Source: Ditylenchus dipsaci (Eukaryota; Nematoda; Chromadorea; Rhabditida; Anguinidae). From it: 64,000 nucleotides of DNA. The translations under genes and the position numbers were made by a program. Position 1 is the stretch's first letter. Each line of letters begins with the position of its first letter. The notes below the pieces were generated by a model. That model searched no databases. It had not been told where the DNA came from and worked only from the letters and a program-made list of their open reading frames with translations. This document shows positions 12,565-25,500 of this stretch, piece by piece. The stretch is from the NCBI GenBank assembly GCA_004194705.1, contig SADC01001334.1, positions 186,001 through 250,000 of the forward strand, in the 5' to 3' direction.

Positions 12565-14448
12565 ATATTTCATACAAGGCCGACTAAGGGGGAAGGTACT
12601 TACAGCCATTTGGTATAATGTTCTATTCTTACTGTCAACATTTTCTATCTTTAGGGCATCTCATAGTCAATTATGCTGCACTTTTACTGTGCCAGCTAAA
12701 TTAGATGTTTTGGTGAGTGTGTGTGTGTCTGTGAGTATTAACAACTAATTATGAACAACGCATAATTATCTGTACTAACAACATGCTTTTTATAGGTGAA
12801 TGAGGACTAAGTTTGAACGCTTTTTACTAAAATGGCATTTTTGGAAGGTGGATGCATTAAGGTGAAAAAGTGCTAGAAGGATCAAAATCTATTTTTTGGA
12901 CATTTTCAAATGCTAATTAGAAGTCTTGCTTTTTGTTCGTAATGTAACTAGACGTTTTCAATCAAGTCTTTAGACCATTTTTAAATTGGTTTAGAAGGTT
13001 GCAATGGAATTGATATAATAGAATAGGATTGAATGGGGTGGGGTGTACGGTGGAAGAATAGCTATAGAATAGCTGCCAAAACTTTCAAATTTTGTAAATT
13101 TTAAAATTTTATAAATGCGATATAACCAGTCGCAAAATTTCCGACTTTGATGTTTAAAAACAAATATCTAGTGTTTGGAATTTCTATAAATTTGGGATAT
13201 TTATGATACTGCTGTGGCTCGCTAAATGTTTTTGCTCAGAATTTAAAAAAATAGCCGGCTTTCTTATGGAATCGTGGTCGAGAAACACAAATACGAGATT
13301 ATCTCTTCCATCCGAGCACTCTGCGTGGGGGGATTCGAATTTTTTTACTACGATTACTATTTTAGTCATTTTTTGAAATAATAACCGTAATATTTAAATT
13401 CAGTCGAACCCCTATATATAAAAGACACCCTATACAATGATAGTCTATATGAAAAACCTCTCTGTTCGGGTTGCTGCGCTCTTGTTTGATTCAGGTTGGT
13501 CAGTCTCTTTGGCGTCTTCAAATCAAGCCTTAAGTGTTTTCAATGTAATTTAGTCGTAGCTCGAAGTGGTATAAATCTTAATTTTCTCCGGAACAAAATT
13601 TTACCGTAACCCACTAAGTAATACAAAATGTCTAAAAGCACTCGTTCCAGCAATTTTCCGCAACTTTTCTTATAGAAAATAATTTCTTACCAAAAAAGTC
13701 ACTCAGAAAGCACTTTTTTACTGGCTCTCCCACCAAAAGTTATGGCTGTAGAGATTGACATCCCTCCTTCACCTAGGAATATTAATTACTCGCCAAAAGT
13801 TTCAAAAGTTTTTGTCAAAGTCTTTTTTTGGTGTCTCCTCTCCACTATTGTCTCCCCTCCACCAAAAAATGGGGCTGAGAGTGCAGTAGTCAGTTCTTTT
13901 GCCTGCACCCATCCAATCAGCGGTTACCTAGTTGTTAGCCCCTCCCACTAGCCTGCCTCAGGGCTGCCGACCTCCAACCCTTTCGCTCCATTCCACTCTT
14001 TTCTTCGCTATTGCTGCTGCGTAAATCTCCGTTGGGGACAGACCGCTGCTACTCGTGACTTCACTTGCTTATTAAACCAATATTGACTCATTTGGGTTAG
14101 GGTTAACTATATTTTTAAATTTCTTGTTTCGAAATAATTTTTTAATTGTGGTCTCTGTTAATTATTTGCAGTAAATATTTTCTTGAACTCCCGAAAATTT
14201 TGAAAATCGGTTTTTTGATTGAGTTAGCATACAATTTTGTGGCGACCTTATAACTTTTTCTGTAAGCTTAAAATTTAGTCCTTTTCATGACTCAAAACTT
14301 TGTTAGGCGTATTTGTGAATATGAATAAATACAAAAAATAATGTCTAGTCAATCAGGACATGCCAGATCTGAGCTTATTAACAGACTATCAAAGTCTACT
14401 GAATTATTTCTTGAACATATATCAAAAAAAAATTCTTTTTAGAGCTTC
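12565..14448. other. upstream DNA of the Hox gene, candidate regulatory
   Basis: No coding exon. 12655-12790 has several ATTA/TAATTA core sites (for example CAACTAATTATG and GCATAATTATC) next to a GT tract. 13840-14070 is GC-richer and unique. Homeodomain-type cores and lack of repeats make these candidate enhancers of the downstream Hox gene. This is inference; no conservation was tested. Confidence 0.35.
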
Positions 14449-14452
14449 TTAA

Positions 14453-15072
14453 AGGGGGGGGGTGGAACTTTATATACGCATCACCTTAGGTCACAGGTTC
14501 GACTACCACTGGCTGCAGACCTTATTTTTTTCTCCCTTTTATTTACAAGTTTAGTGTCAAAATGTAGCCAAGGTTCTGGGCTTTCATTTTAGAAATCATA
14601 CAATGAAAAGTTGTTATAAATTTAGGCCTAAAATATAAAAAATCCAATTCGATGAAACCCTCAATAGGACTATACCAGTACTTTTTGGTAGTATCCTGGA
14701 ACTGATGTTTTTTCCCAATTTTAATTTGCATACTCATTTGCAACCTCACACTCAAAATGTAGCCCTGCTTCTTGCCGTCATTTTCAGCATACGGTTGTAT
14801 AATCATGTAAATTGAAACCGCAAAAAAATCTCAGTTCCTAGTACGCATCATTTTTGCTGATTTCCTCTAATTTTGGTAGTCATTGCCAAAAATCGCAAAA
14901 TTGAGGCAGTTACTGACAGCAAAGCAGTGCTGAAAATGGTTGCAATCGATTGCTTGATGATTTTTGGACCTAATAGTCAAAAAACTTACTAAAAAAGTAA
15001 ATTAAAACACCCACAGAGGGACTAGAACTTTTGACAAAAGGCGATGCGTATATAAAGTTCCCCCCCCCCCCT
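14453..15072. mobile_element. TTAA-flanked foldback, family I, with B-box-like module
   Basis: Starts AGGGGGGGGGTGGAAC and ends in the inverse (C-run then CT). TTAA stands on each side (14449-14452 and 15073-15076). Both arms hold GCGATGCGTATATAAAG-type sequence. The left arm has a pol III B-box-like GGTTCGACTACC at 14496-14507 and the right arm a degenerate counterpart. A half copy is at 36868-37041. No transposase. Confidence 0.75.
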
Positions 15073-15349
15073 TTAATTTTAAAAATCATAAAACTATTTT
15101 CAGATTTCAATAGTTTGTTATAAAGCTAAGATTCAAATCTACACGATTGTTAAAGAAAATTTTAAATTACAATGGTAAAGCAAAAAAGCACGCCAAATGA
15201 AACCCATGTGAAAGTTTCCGTATTCCGGTTTTCCGTTTTTCCGTATATTCCAAGTGGGTGTCTCACGGTACTGCCTAGGTTTGACTAGGTTTCTTATACG
15301 TATGTTTTGTTGGCGTCTATAGAAGGATTATACGAATGCAGGTGGTTTC

Positions 15350-15599
15350 CCCGTCACTATTTTCGCCGTCGGTCAATTTTTGCTGTCACACTTTTAACTG
15401 TTGGTAAAATTGATCGTTTTGACCGTAGTTTTAACGACCAGTAGTATTTGACCGTTACAATCTTATTCATTGACCAAAGGGCAACTCCTAGATCGAAAAA
15501 GTCAATCCGGTAAATTATGCTAACTGTCAAACTGATAAATTTATCAATAGTCAAATTAGGGCGAAGATGAAAATAGCCGACGGAGAAAAGAGTGACGGT
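15350..15599. repeat. inverted repeat of about 250 bp
   Basis: CCGTCACTATTTTCGCCGTC at the left pairs with the right edge around GACGGAGAAAAGAGTGACGG, with partly complementary interior. Probably a decayed MITE. The minus-strand frame across it is not a gene. Confidence 0.55.
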
Positions 15600-15963
15600 G
15601 CAACGTCCTGTACCTGATTATACCCTTTTTTGCGGTAGCCCCCAAGAAGTAATTGGAAGGATTCCCAAATCGTGAGTTTCATTCTATAAATTTAGCAAGG
15701 AACTTATTTTGAATACTATCACTGAAAAGTTTTGGCGATAACAAGAGACCTAGCTTTCATTCTAGCAAAAAACTTATCACATTGTTTAATGAGCTACATA
15801 GTCTACGTTCTTTTCATAATTTCACGCAACCCATTTGAAAAATTAGGTTACTTTTCTTTGATTAAAGGCACGCCTAATATGGCTGGCCAAAGATAGGATG
15901 TTCCTCAAATATACTTTTCTTGCCTTTTAAACTTCGGCGAGCATTTATGAACTGTCCTACATA

Positions 15964-16228
15964 TGGTTGTCAGTGGTAGTACCGTTTCGAGCCGTCTATA
16001 AATTGTTGGGTGTCACAACACTGTTTTCAAAACGCTTCTAAAATCGCCATTGATGGCCTTACCGTAATCATTTTTTTATTGTTTTGCAGAGAAAAATCGG
16101 TCTATAAAATGATTACAAAACGATGTTAGAATGGGTAGAAACTGTGATTTTAGAGAGGTTTTGAAAAAGTGTTGTGAAGCCCAACAATTAATCGACGGCT
16201 CGAAACGGCACCACCCCTGACAACCCTA
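15964..16228. mobile_element. foldback MITE, family H, close upstream of Hox exon 1
   Basis: Edges GGTTGTCAGTGGTAGTACCG and the inverse ending CTGACAACC. TTTCGAGCCGTC and AATTGTTGGG are repeated in inverse orientation. It lies about 310 bp before the Hox start codon, so it may sit in or next to the promoter. Confidence 0.75.
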
Positions 16229-16400
16229 GTCTTACATCTAGCACAAAAAACAACAGAGGGACCAAGCCATATTTTGGGCATAAGGGGGGGGCGGAGTGGT
16301 GCCACCACAAATATATATAGTGCCAAAGAACTGATCTCGCAGTCAATTTTCCTAGACGCAGATATTCGTATCAAATTGCTGCAAAAAAACTTACAAAAAA

Positions 16401-16539
16401 TTTAGGTTGCTTTTTAGTGCATCAGAGTGTAATAATATTTCTATCCCAATTTTGTGCATTCACTTCTAAATTCACCCCAGTTCTCTTGTATTCGCAAAAA
16501 AGGAAGGGAGCAAGATACACTCTCGGAGAACTGCTAGTG
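16401..16539 (+). promoter_or_regulatory. likely 5' leader of the Hox gene
   Basis: Two acceptor-like sites (TTTAG near 16401-16405 and TTTTTAG ending 16417) precede the first ATG of the open frame at 16540. In a nematode these could receive a spliced leader. The frame is open back to 16417, but only from a GTG, so the ATG at 16540 is the better start. Confidence 0.4.
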
Positions 16540-19500
16540 ATGACGTCGGGGGCTGCCAGCACCTCCACTTGTTACCCCACCAACCATACCTCCAGTCCTT
16601 CAACCACCAACTTCTACTATCAGCCCAGCCATCCTCAACAGCAAATGGTCTTGGCAGCTCAACAGTTGAATGGCAACATGGCCTACTTTCCAAGCAGCAT
16701 GGCTTTGAATGGAAATGTTAATGGGTTGGAGTCGGTAGTTCCAACTTCTTCTAGCTGCTATACGGCACCCACTGCCAACGGTACTGTCAATGGAGTGGAC
16801 CAGATGGGATTTGACAGTAAGGTTGGTGACTTCACGAATATTTTTTCGCTAGACACTTCCAAATATTAAAAACAGCAATTAATTTTATATATAAAAAGAA
16901 ATTTCGATATCAGTTGCTATCCGCTTTTTTACTATTATACTAGATCCTAAGCTTAAGCCTAGCCTGTCTACAACCGAGCTGTGTAACGCACCTCCTTATA
17001 ATATTATTTTTATTTTGCATATACTTGAAATATGGCTATAAACCTCAGCCCTTTGTTGACAGTGTGTCAAATCGCTAAAAATCGACTAAAATTCAATGTT
17101 TTTGTTGTCCAGTTAATCATTGCTACATGCATGGTCTTTTTGTAATCTACTTTTCTAAGCCATGTTGAAAATAGTCTAAGTTGGGGTACATGACAATTTT
17201 CCGCCGACAATTTTCCGCCGCCCTAAATCAATTTCTGTTCTCAATTATTTTCTTTAGTGATGGGGGTCGAGCTACAAACACTACTTACTCAGATCCTTAG
17301 CTCTTAGCGCTTATTTCATTGAGTTATTCTTGTTTTCTTACCACACCTTACTATTTTGTGCCGACAATTTTCTTCCGTTATTTCAGTTTACGTAGCATAG
17401 CAGTTATAAACCTATGGGCTGCATAAATTTTTATTTCTGCTTAATAAGTTTCAGACAGCATACATTTTAGTGAATAAGTCTAAAATTTGTCTTTTTTATG
17501 TTTTTCTTTCAGTTATTTCAACCGTTTTTCTATCAATATCAAACTTAAATGGCGGTGTCAGCTTAAATTAGTTTATTGATAATCACTAATTAACTAGATC
17601 TAGGTGAAATAGATCTAAAAAATCAAATTTGAATAGCAGTAAAGTGTTGATTTTCCTTAAGCATTTTTAATATTTAAAAATATTATCTTTTATATTGCAG
17701 AGCAACCTTTGCCTATACGGCAGCAATCAGCAGAGCACATCCAGTGGAGAATGGACCCTCAACGACGTCCCCTCAGCCAATTCCATTCAGGACAACACAA
17801 CAGGATCCACAATAGTGGGTATAGACTCCAATGGCACCTCAGCCAACCATACCCCTGCTAGTAGATCTCACAAGGAGTCTAAGAAGCGCAGGAAACAACA
17901 CAATAGTTCTGTGAACAATGGCACTACGGATGAGAGCTTGGAGGACAATGACGACGATGAGGACGACAAAAATGCTCTGGCTGTATATCCTTGGATGACT
18001 CGAGTACATTCTGGCACAGGTAGGATAGTTTTAAAAATGGCTGTGATGCTTAAAAAATTGTCGATTACGTCGAGGTTCGAGATCTAAATTCGAGATCTGA
18101 ATTTCTTCGGAACAGCGCTAAATTACTTTATCAATGCTAAGCCCAAGCCTAAAGACAATCATATAAGTTCTGGATGCAAAGCGATCAAATAGGTTGTAAA
18201 TATTTTCGACACCGAAATGGTGCCTTTTCTGCCCCAAGAGGCTCTTTTCCTGCAACATGTTTGAAAAAACCTTTTTTATGGCCTATTTTTTCACCAATTT
18301 TTATTTTTTTACAATTATCTTCTAGCTCTGGATCTCAGCTTCCTATAAAGTCAATGACTGCCTGAGAAAGAGAAACTGAGGAAAAAAAAAGTTGGAGAAA
18401 AAAGTGTTTAAATAAAGCGAATTTTTTCAGAAATCGGCCCATTCAAAGACCTATCCTTACAACTTTTTAAAACTTCATTTGATCAAATAAAATTGAGTTA
18501 GAAAGCTGAGATTCATAGCTACAAGATAGTTTAAAAAATATAAATTGAGTATAAAATCACCAAAACAAAACCTTTTTATTTTTGGAGTAGGAAAAGAGCC
18601 TTTCGAGGCAGAAAAGGGGTTAAGAGCGGTGTAGAATAGCGGTTTTTACTAGTTAGTTACTGATCCTGCCTATCTTTTGTTAATTGTAGGGATACCAAGT
18701 AGCTAGTACCCAGAATGAAAATTTTCTTAAAGCATGGCGTCAAATAAGAAACATGACAACATTCCTCTCAGGCCTTTTGCGTATACCGAGCAACCCATCT
18801 AAAATTTTTCAATATTTTAAATGAATTGAAATTTTTGAAGATGCTAGAAGTACCGGACGTACCGGTGTGTTACTGTATGTTACGATATGTTTGACATTGT
18901 TTCGACGTGCTCACTCTTACCAAACATTCAGTAATCTGTCCACAACTATCGAGTTGTTTTATTCAATTTCCGCTAGCATGTTTATCAATTAATCACCAAC
19001 GGGTTTCTTTTTCTGCTCTCTATTCCAATGCACACCAGAAGTTAGACACACTCCGTCTAAGAAAAAAAGTATACTTTTGTCTGGGTTGCACTACCGTAGT
19101 TGACTTTCTTGTTAGTAGCAGCGACACTGCTCTGCCTCCCCTTTTTCCACCAACATATTGATCGTGGAAAAGGGAGCAAGGGGGGAGAAGAAGATCCATC
19201 TAAAACAACAGCAGGCTGGTCGTTGTGTTATCTCTTCTTACCAATCTATTCTCTCTAGCCGCTCAAAATCTGTTTATTGAAAAGAAGAAGTATGTGAAAT
19301 AAGCGTTCTTATAAAAAATATATGAGAAAAGTTGCATTTGAAAATTTGATGAAAATAATTAAGCATTTATACTGATGCAGTTGAAGCAAAATAGCAGACT
19401 TTTTAGAGAATTCAGAATGTTTTAAAAAGGGTTCTGTTGTACCTGGAACCACTAATCTTACAATCAAAAATGTGTTCATTGACCGAAATGATCAGCAAAA

Positions 19501-22500
19501 TCGAAATAAGTGGAAATTTCAGCAATGGACTGACCGAAAACAGCTGTCAAAAGCTTTTATAAATAATGGTCTAAAAATTGTCGTGCCCTAAGTGAGAATG
19601 AACATGAGCGGTTGCCATTATATCAGGACTGCAATGCAGCATCACTAAGTCGGCTGCAATTTTAGATTTATAAAGAACATGAAAACCAGAAGGAAATTTA
19701 TACCTGAAAGTGCTTATTTGAGTGGATGGGTCGAGGGCCGGTACGACTGTAGACGAAGACTAATACAATAGTTTTTGAGGCTCATTCTGGATCTCCCCTA
19801 AAAAGGCTTGCAGAAGCATTTCTTTCAAACACCAAAAAATCTGAAAAAGCGAAAAATTTTGAGAGTATACTCACCGAAAATCGAAAAAGACGGAATCAGT
19901 AGAGCTCCTGGGAGTTAAGAAGACGCAATAAACAGCTTCGCAAAAAAATGTACTCAGACCACCAAAATCAAGGCGGCCTTTTTAAAGCAGGGACCCATTT
20001 AGAGGAAATACTGCATAAGAAAATGTCTGAAAATTTGGCGCCAGTAGCGAATATTACCCCCAAATGTCATACCTCCAGGCGGATGGCATTCGTTGCTAGG
20101 GTCGAAAATTCCCACACGCACTTTTCGCTGGGTTACAAAACATTTTTGGTTGATAAAAGATACTGTAAGCTTTTTGTTAGATTTTGGAAACTGAATTCGG
20201 AATACTGCATTTCCTCCGGGGTCGAAATAGTACTGCAGCCAATACACGGGCTACTACTCATGCGGCGTTGCGAGTGATTCAAGTACGAAAAACTAGTTAA
20301 AAAGCTGCAAGGAGTGTTGTAATCGGGACGGTGCTTCTTGTCTTACTGAATTTTCACGTCCCAATGTCCCATCAATTTTTTTATTCTCAATCCCGTCTAA
20401 CAAAAATCTTTCCCATTTTCACTATATTTCCTAAAATCTGTTAGAATTTTAAAGTAAGCTACAGTATTGTACAAATAATTCTGAAAGAATGCCGTAAGTT
20501 TCATTGTAGCAGGTTCCAGTACATTTATTTTAGCAGCCGGCAGAGTGCCAGCACAACTGCTACTTCTTATGACCAATTTTTATTAATTGAGAAAAACAAA
20601 ATTGGAGCTAGCTTCTGTTGGTGTCATTAATTTTCTCGGTGGTCGCTGGCTCCTTCCTCTTTTTGGTGGGTTGCAGTGCCAACGGACAGGCAGGGCACAC
20701 AATTGGTGCCTTTTGTTGTTGTGGAAGGCAAGTGAATTGCTTCTTTCACTGATTTGAGACTCATTAATCAGGGCTGCTCACCACTAGTGCCTCTACCATC
20801 CCCCATTAATAATATTCGCCAACACGGCACTCACCGATAGTTAGAATAAGAAGAAAATTGAAATTTTTCAGATTATGGAGAAGAAAGTAATTGTTTTAAA
20901 TGAGGAGGGAACTTTCCTAGTCATTCCTTATTCCTGATAGTTTCTAATGCACATTTTCGAGCTTCTTATAAAAAAGATCCAGGTAGCTTAATCGATGTCA
21001 TCGATTTTCCTGAGGAAATCAAAAGGGCAGGGAGAAGGCAGGGAGAAATTTTTCACAACTTTCCAAGTTTTCGGGCTACTCTGTACATATGTGGTAATAT
21101 ATTTTGAGATATTATAAATTCGCTAATGGATGTCATTATAAGCAACCCCTTTTCTGTGGGTGGTGGTGCTGATAGAGAAAGATGGGATTCAGGAAGGTGA
21201 TCATTTTAACTTTCATATTCATCTACTAAGATTATTTGTATGTAATTTGAATAGCAATCAAATGTGTCTAATTTGCATAAAAGTAGTTTTAATTTGGTCT
21301 GATCTGATGCCTGGTCTAATCTGGTCGGAATTTGTTCATTGTCCATCCCTGCTTGATAAAAATATGAGCATCCATGAGCACGAATTTTCTGCTTTCAGAT
21401 TTATAAAAAGCAAGTTTACCCGAAAATGTTTCCTTTATACATTCAATTAAAAATTTCGAAGAAAATAAAGGAATGTGTGATCAAAATTTGACTCGAAAAA
21501 TCGATAAAAAGTAACAATTCTCACAATTTTTTAGATAAAGACAAGCTGGAAGAACCAAAAAAATTTTGGGCTCTACATGTGTTGGGGTGGCCCCGAAAAA
21601 AAAGCCTTGGTTCCCCTGTTGATTTTTTCGTATTTCCAATTTAATAGTTTTTTTGGCTTCACGCTTAGTTGCAGGGTAGACCAGCGTGTGTCAGAACCTA
21701 CTTAAACTTGTTTTTCTCAGGTTTTTCGCAGCTTAGAAAACATTTTTAAGTCCGTTCTAACATATGCCTGTCTACCCTACGTCTAAGTCAAAGCCGAAAA
21801 ATGAAAGAAAAAATGCGAAAAAAATCAACAAGGGGACCAAGGCAGTTTTTTTCGGGAGCTACTCCAACACATATGGAGCCCGATTTCGTGTTACAATTAG
21901 AATACTATTTTAAGTCCCTCTGCATGCAAGAAAAAGGTTCAAAGTCACATTTAGCGGAAGATTTACGGCTTTGTAAAGAAAAGGAGTTTGATCTGCAATC
22001 AGCATCTAAGCCAATAATCGCAGTAGCAATCATAATATTTTCATTGGACGTAATTTATGGCCGTCCTTCTTTGTTGGACTCAAAAACTTCTCACACCTCA
22101 GTCAATTTGCTTCTTTTATACGTGCAATTAATCGCTAGATCACTCATTAGGGCTGTAAATGAGGCAGTAGTAGGGTTGCGCAATCCATAAGGCCAACGAG
22201 ATACTCTTTACTACAGTCCAAGTGCGATAGTTTTTTTGGAAAGAATATAGGTTCTGGGGAACTATGGGACTATTTTTAAAGGGCCATTGCCACCTGTTTT
22301 GAATTGTCCCCGCCAATTTAAATTTTTTTGCCTAATCATTCAACTTCTGCACGGATTTTTTATCTTGATTTCTAACAAAACAAGGCCTAGAATTTAATTT
22401 TAGGTATAGTTTTGATAGAAACCAAGTTGGAAAATCAGTACAGAATTCAATGATTCAGAAAAAAAATTGAGTAGGCGGGGACAACCGTTGTCGGAGACGG

Positions 22501-25500
22501 CATTTTGTTTACGAACTGAGGAACTACTGCAACCAGTGTTGTGCATTTACCTCGTTTGCGAGCGAGCAGCTCGCCCCCCCCCCCCTAAAAGCGCGAGCTG
22601 CTCGCTCGCCAAATAGCTAACTTGGCGAGCCATATATAAATAAATGCGAGCCATATGGCTCGAACCCATATGGCTCGCTAGGAGATGCGATTTTAGGTCT
22701 TGCGTTTGGCTCGCGCGAGCCAAATGTACAACACTGACTGCAACATTTCCGAAAATGAAAAATTTTAGAAATACTACAGCATGAAACCCATGTTATTTCA
22801 AAATGTTATTTCAAGGACCAGACTGTCGAAACAGAAATGGCAAAAGCCTTCAAAAATCGAGGTAAAAGAAGTGTCGGACCCAAGGCGGGAACGAACTTTT
22901 GGGGGTGCCATAGTAGAGAGGTTTGACTGTACTTCGCCAGTTTTTACAATAACACTAAGTTCTTAAATTTTCGGAACAATAAAAATTTTAAGAACGTTTA
23001 TTTGCACTGAGAGATATATCTTTATTTTCTATACCAAAAATCTATCTTGCAGCTTTCTTTTGAATTTTTTTCCAAAGCACAAACCTCTAACATTACTGCT
23101 ACAGTAGGGCCACCTGTCCGGCACCTTTCCCCATAAATTTTATTTTTTGCTTTCACACAACCAGAGATAATTCTCAGTGTTTCTGCTTTCTCCAGCCAAA
23201 TTGTTGCACTGCTCCGAGCATTGTTTCATTGCCAGTCAAGAGAGTGTGCAATCAGCCCCTTCCACTCACCCCAAAATGTCAGACCAGAGTAAATTTATTG
23301 CGGTTGCTTGCGGCCATAAATTGCCTTGGCCTTCCTCTGGACTCTCGATCTCGAGTGCTGGAAAGAGGAAATAAGCAAGGGCTCACTTCGAAAATTGGAC
23401 TCAGTTCTTAAAGCAGTACATCTTAAGTGTCTTTTAATCCGGAAGCAGGTTTGGGACTGATACACGCAATTGTGACACCAATTAAGGTAGTGAAAATCAC
23501 AGTAGTTTCATTTCAATTATAACGGCATACAGTGTCTTTATGTATAATCTTTATGTATAATGTATCGTAGATGTTCTAAAAGATAAAATAGAGCATAAAC
23601 ACCAGATCACAAGAATTTCACAGCAGTTACCTAGAGCCAGTTGTTGAATCGTTAGGATCACTGATGAACTTATAAATATGCGCAGAAATGAACTTAAAGA
23701 ACCTTATCAAAAGAATAATGACGGGTTGCAAAATGATTTTAGTTCCACATTTAATGTATTTATTTAACTCAACATAAAAAAAGAATGACGGGTTGCCAAT
23801 ATGAGATCGGCATTAAGAAAAGACTAACAGAAAAGTCTAAATTTTGCGCACGCGAAAGATTCGGCCATTTAAAATCGGGCCAAATCAAATGGGACCACAT
23901 TTTGACTGCAGAAAAGGAACTTTTCACTTCTCAATACCAAGAATTCAGAATTCGCAATCAAACCATTATGTTGCTACTTGCAACCGAAAATTTGTAATTT
24001 AAATATGGTATTAGAGAGCACAGAGGGTCAAACGTCAGTCCGAAAAAAGACCTGACTTAACTTGGCCAGTTTGACAATTTGAATTGGCCCAATTTGATTG
24101 ATATAGATCTTGGACTTGTATAGAAAACTCGGTACAATGGAATAGCGGCGAAAACTCAGTCAATTTTCGAAATTGAAATCGTAAAGTGATTATGATTTTG
24201 AATTTTAAGGGGCTGTGATCTTTGCCAGTAAATTACTAAAATTTCAATAAGTATTTGAATTTTCGTAGAACAGTTTAAAAACAAATTGTTTTACACTATT
24301 GTTAAACCCAAATTTTGTCTTTTTGTGAGATAGCATTCTTTGCTGAGTGATTTCAAGAATGTAGATATCGAGAGGACTTAAAAGCCTCTTGGGCTCTGAA
24401 ATTCAGAAATCAGCTTAATTATGTAAGATGGCTGACATTCAACTTTTTCAGAAAATAAAATTTCCTGGTAAAATTACCAATGATTTAACAAGAAAAAAAA
24501 GTTTCAAGTGTATTTACTCGATGAATTAGCAATTTTCCTCTGTAAAATTACTTACCGTATTTACTCTAATAGTAGCCCCCTCTAATAGTGACATCCCCCC
24601 TCAACTTTGAGGGTCTGTATTTCGAAGCAGAGTCAATATTATGAAAAGCTGTTTATTGCGTTTTCTTAACTCCCAGGAGCTCTACTGATCCCTATTTTTT
24701 GATTTCTCTTAAATTCTTAAAATTTTAAAATCTCGAGATCGACCTCGAATTTTTCCGATTTTCGGTAGATTGAAAATAAGTGACCCGGGGACACTATTAG
24801 AGTAAATACGGTATCTCATTAGGAGAGTTTCTAAATCCAATGGCTATGGTAGAACTCTTTGTAGCTAAGAAGTGTATTTAAGAACCCTGACATATATTTA
24901 CAGCAAAAATTTGCTCTGATGTTACAAGTGAACACAATCAAAAATTATTTACAGGGCCTAACAGAGGAGAAAAGCGACAACGCACAGCTTATACCAGGAA
25001 TCAAGTACTAGAGTTGGAAAAAGAGTTTCACTACTGCAAGTATCTGACAAGGAAGCGCAGGATCGAGATCGCCCACTCGCTCATACTCACTGAAAGACAA
25101 GTCAAAATCTGGTTCCAGAACAGACGAATGAAGCACAAGAAGGTTGGATTTTTTTCGGTTTCCAAAAAGCAGGTTTAGGCTGACCTTTAGGCTTGAGAGG
25201 TCTGAAGATATAAAAAAATCAGGGTTGTGGTTTTTCTAGTAATTTTCTGACCTAAATTTTTCATAATTCAAGATATTGGAAAATTTCACTCACAAGAAAG
25301 GAAACCTGATTGTGACCTAGGGTTTTATAGATGAATTTATGCGCGTATTCTTGTAGAGCGTGCTCAAATCCCATAAGAATTTGGCTCCCCACCTCTGAAA
25401 GCTAACGAAAATTTTAGTAATGACCTATGGCCCAATGGTCAGCTATGAAACACCATTATAGGGTTGTGGTTTTTCAGGGTTGTGGTTTGGTATCGAGGTG

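Noticed and set aside
16815..16820. Stronger-looking donor GTAAGG for Hox exon 1
   Set aside because: It gives phase 1, whereas exon 2 carrying YPWM is read in phase 0 from its acceptor; the frame would hit a stop.
16417..16869. 150-codon frame taken as a single Hox exon with an earlier start
   Set aside because: The upstream start is a GTG, the first ATG is at 16540, and the frame past 16821 reads into intron 1; exon 2 joins only from the AAG^GTTGGT donor.
21801..22190. 129-codon forward frame in Hox intron 2
   Set aside because: The first third is the right arm of a foldback element and the rest has no known domain.
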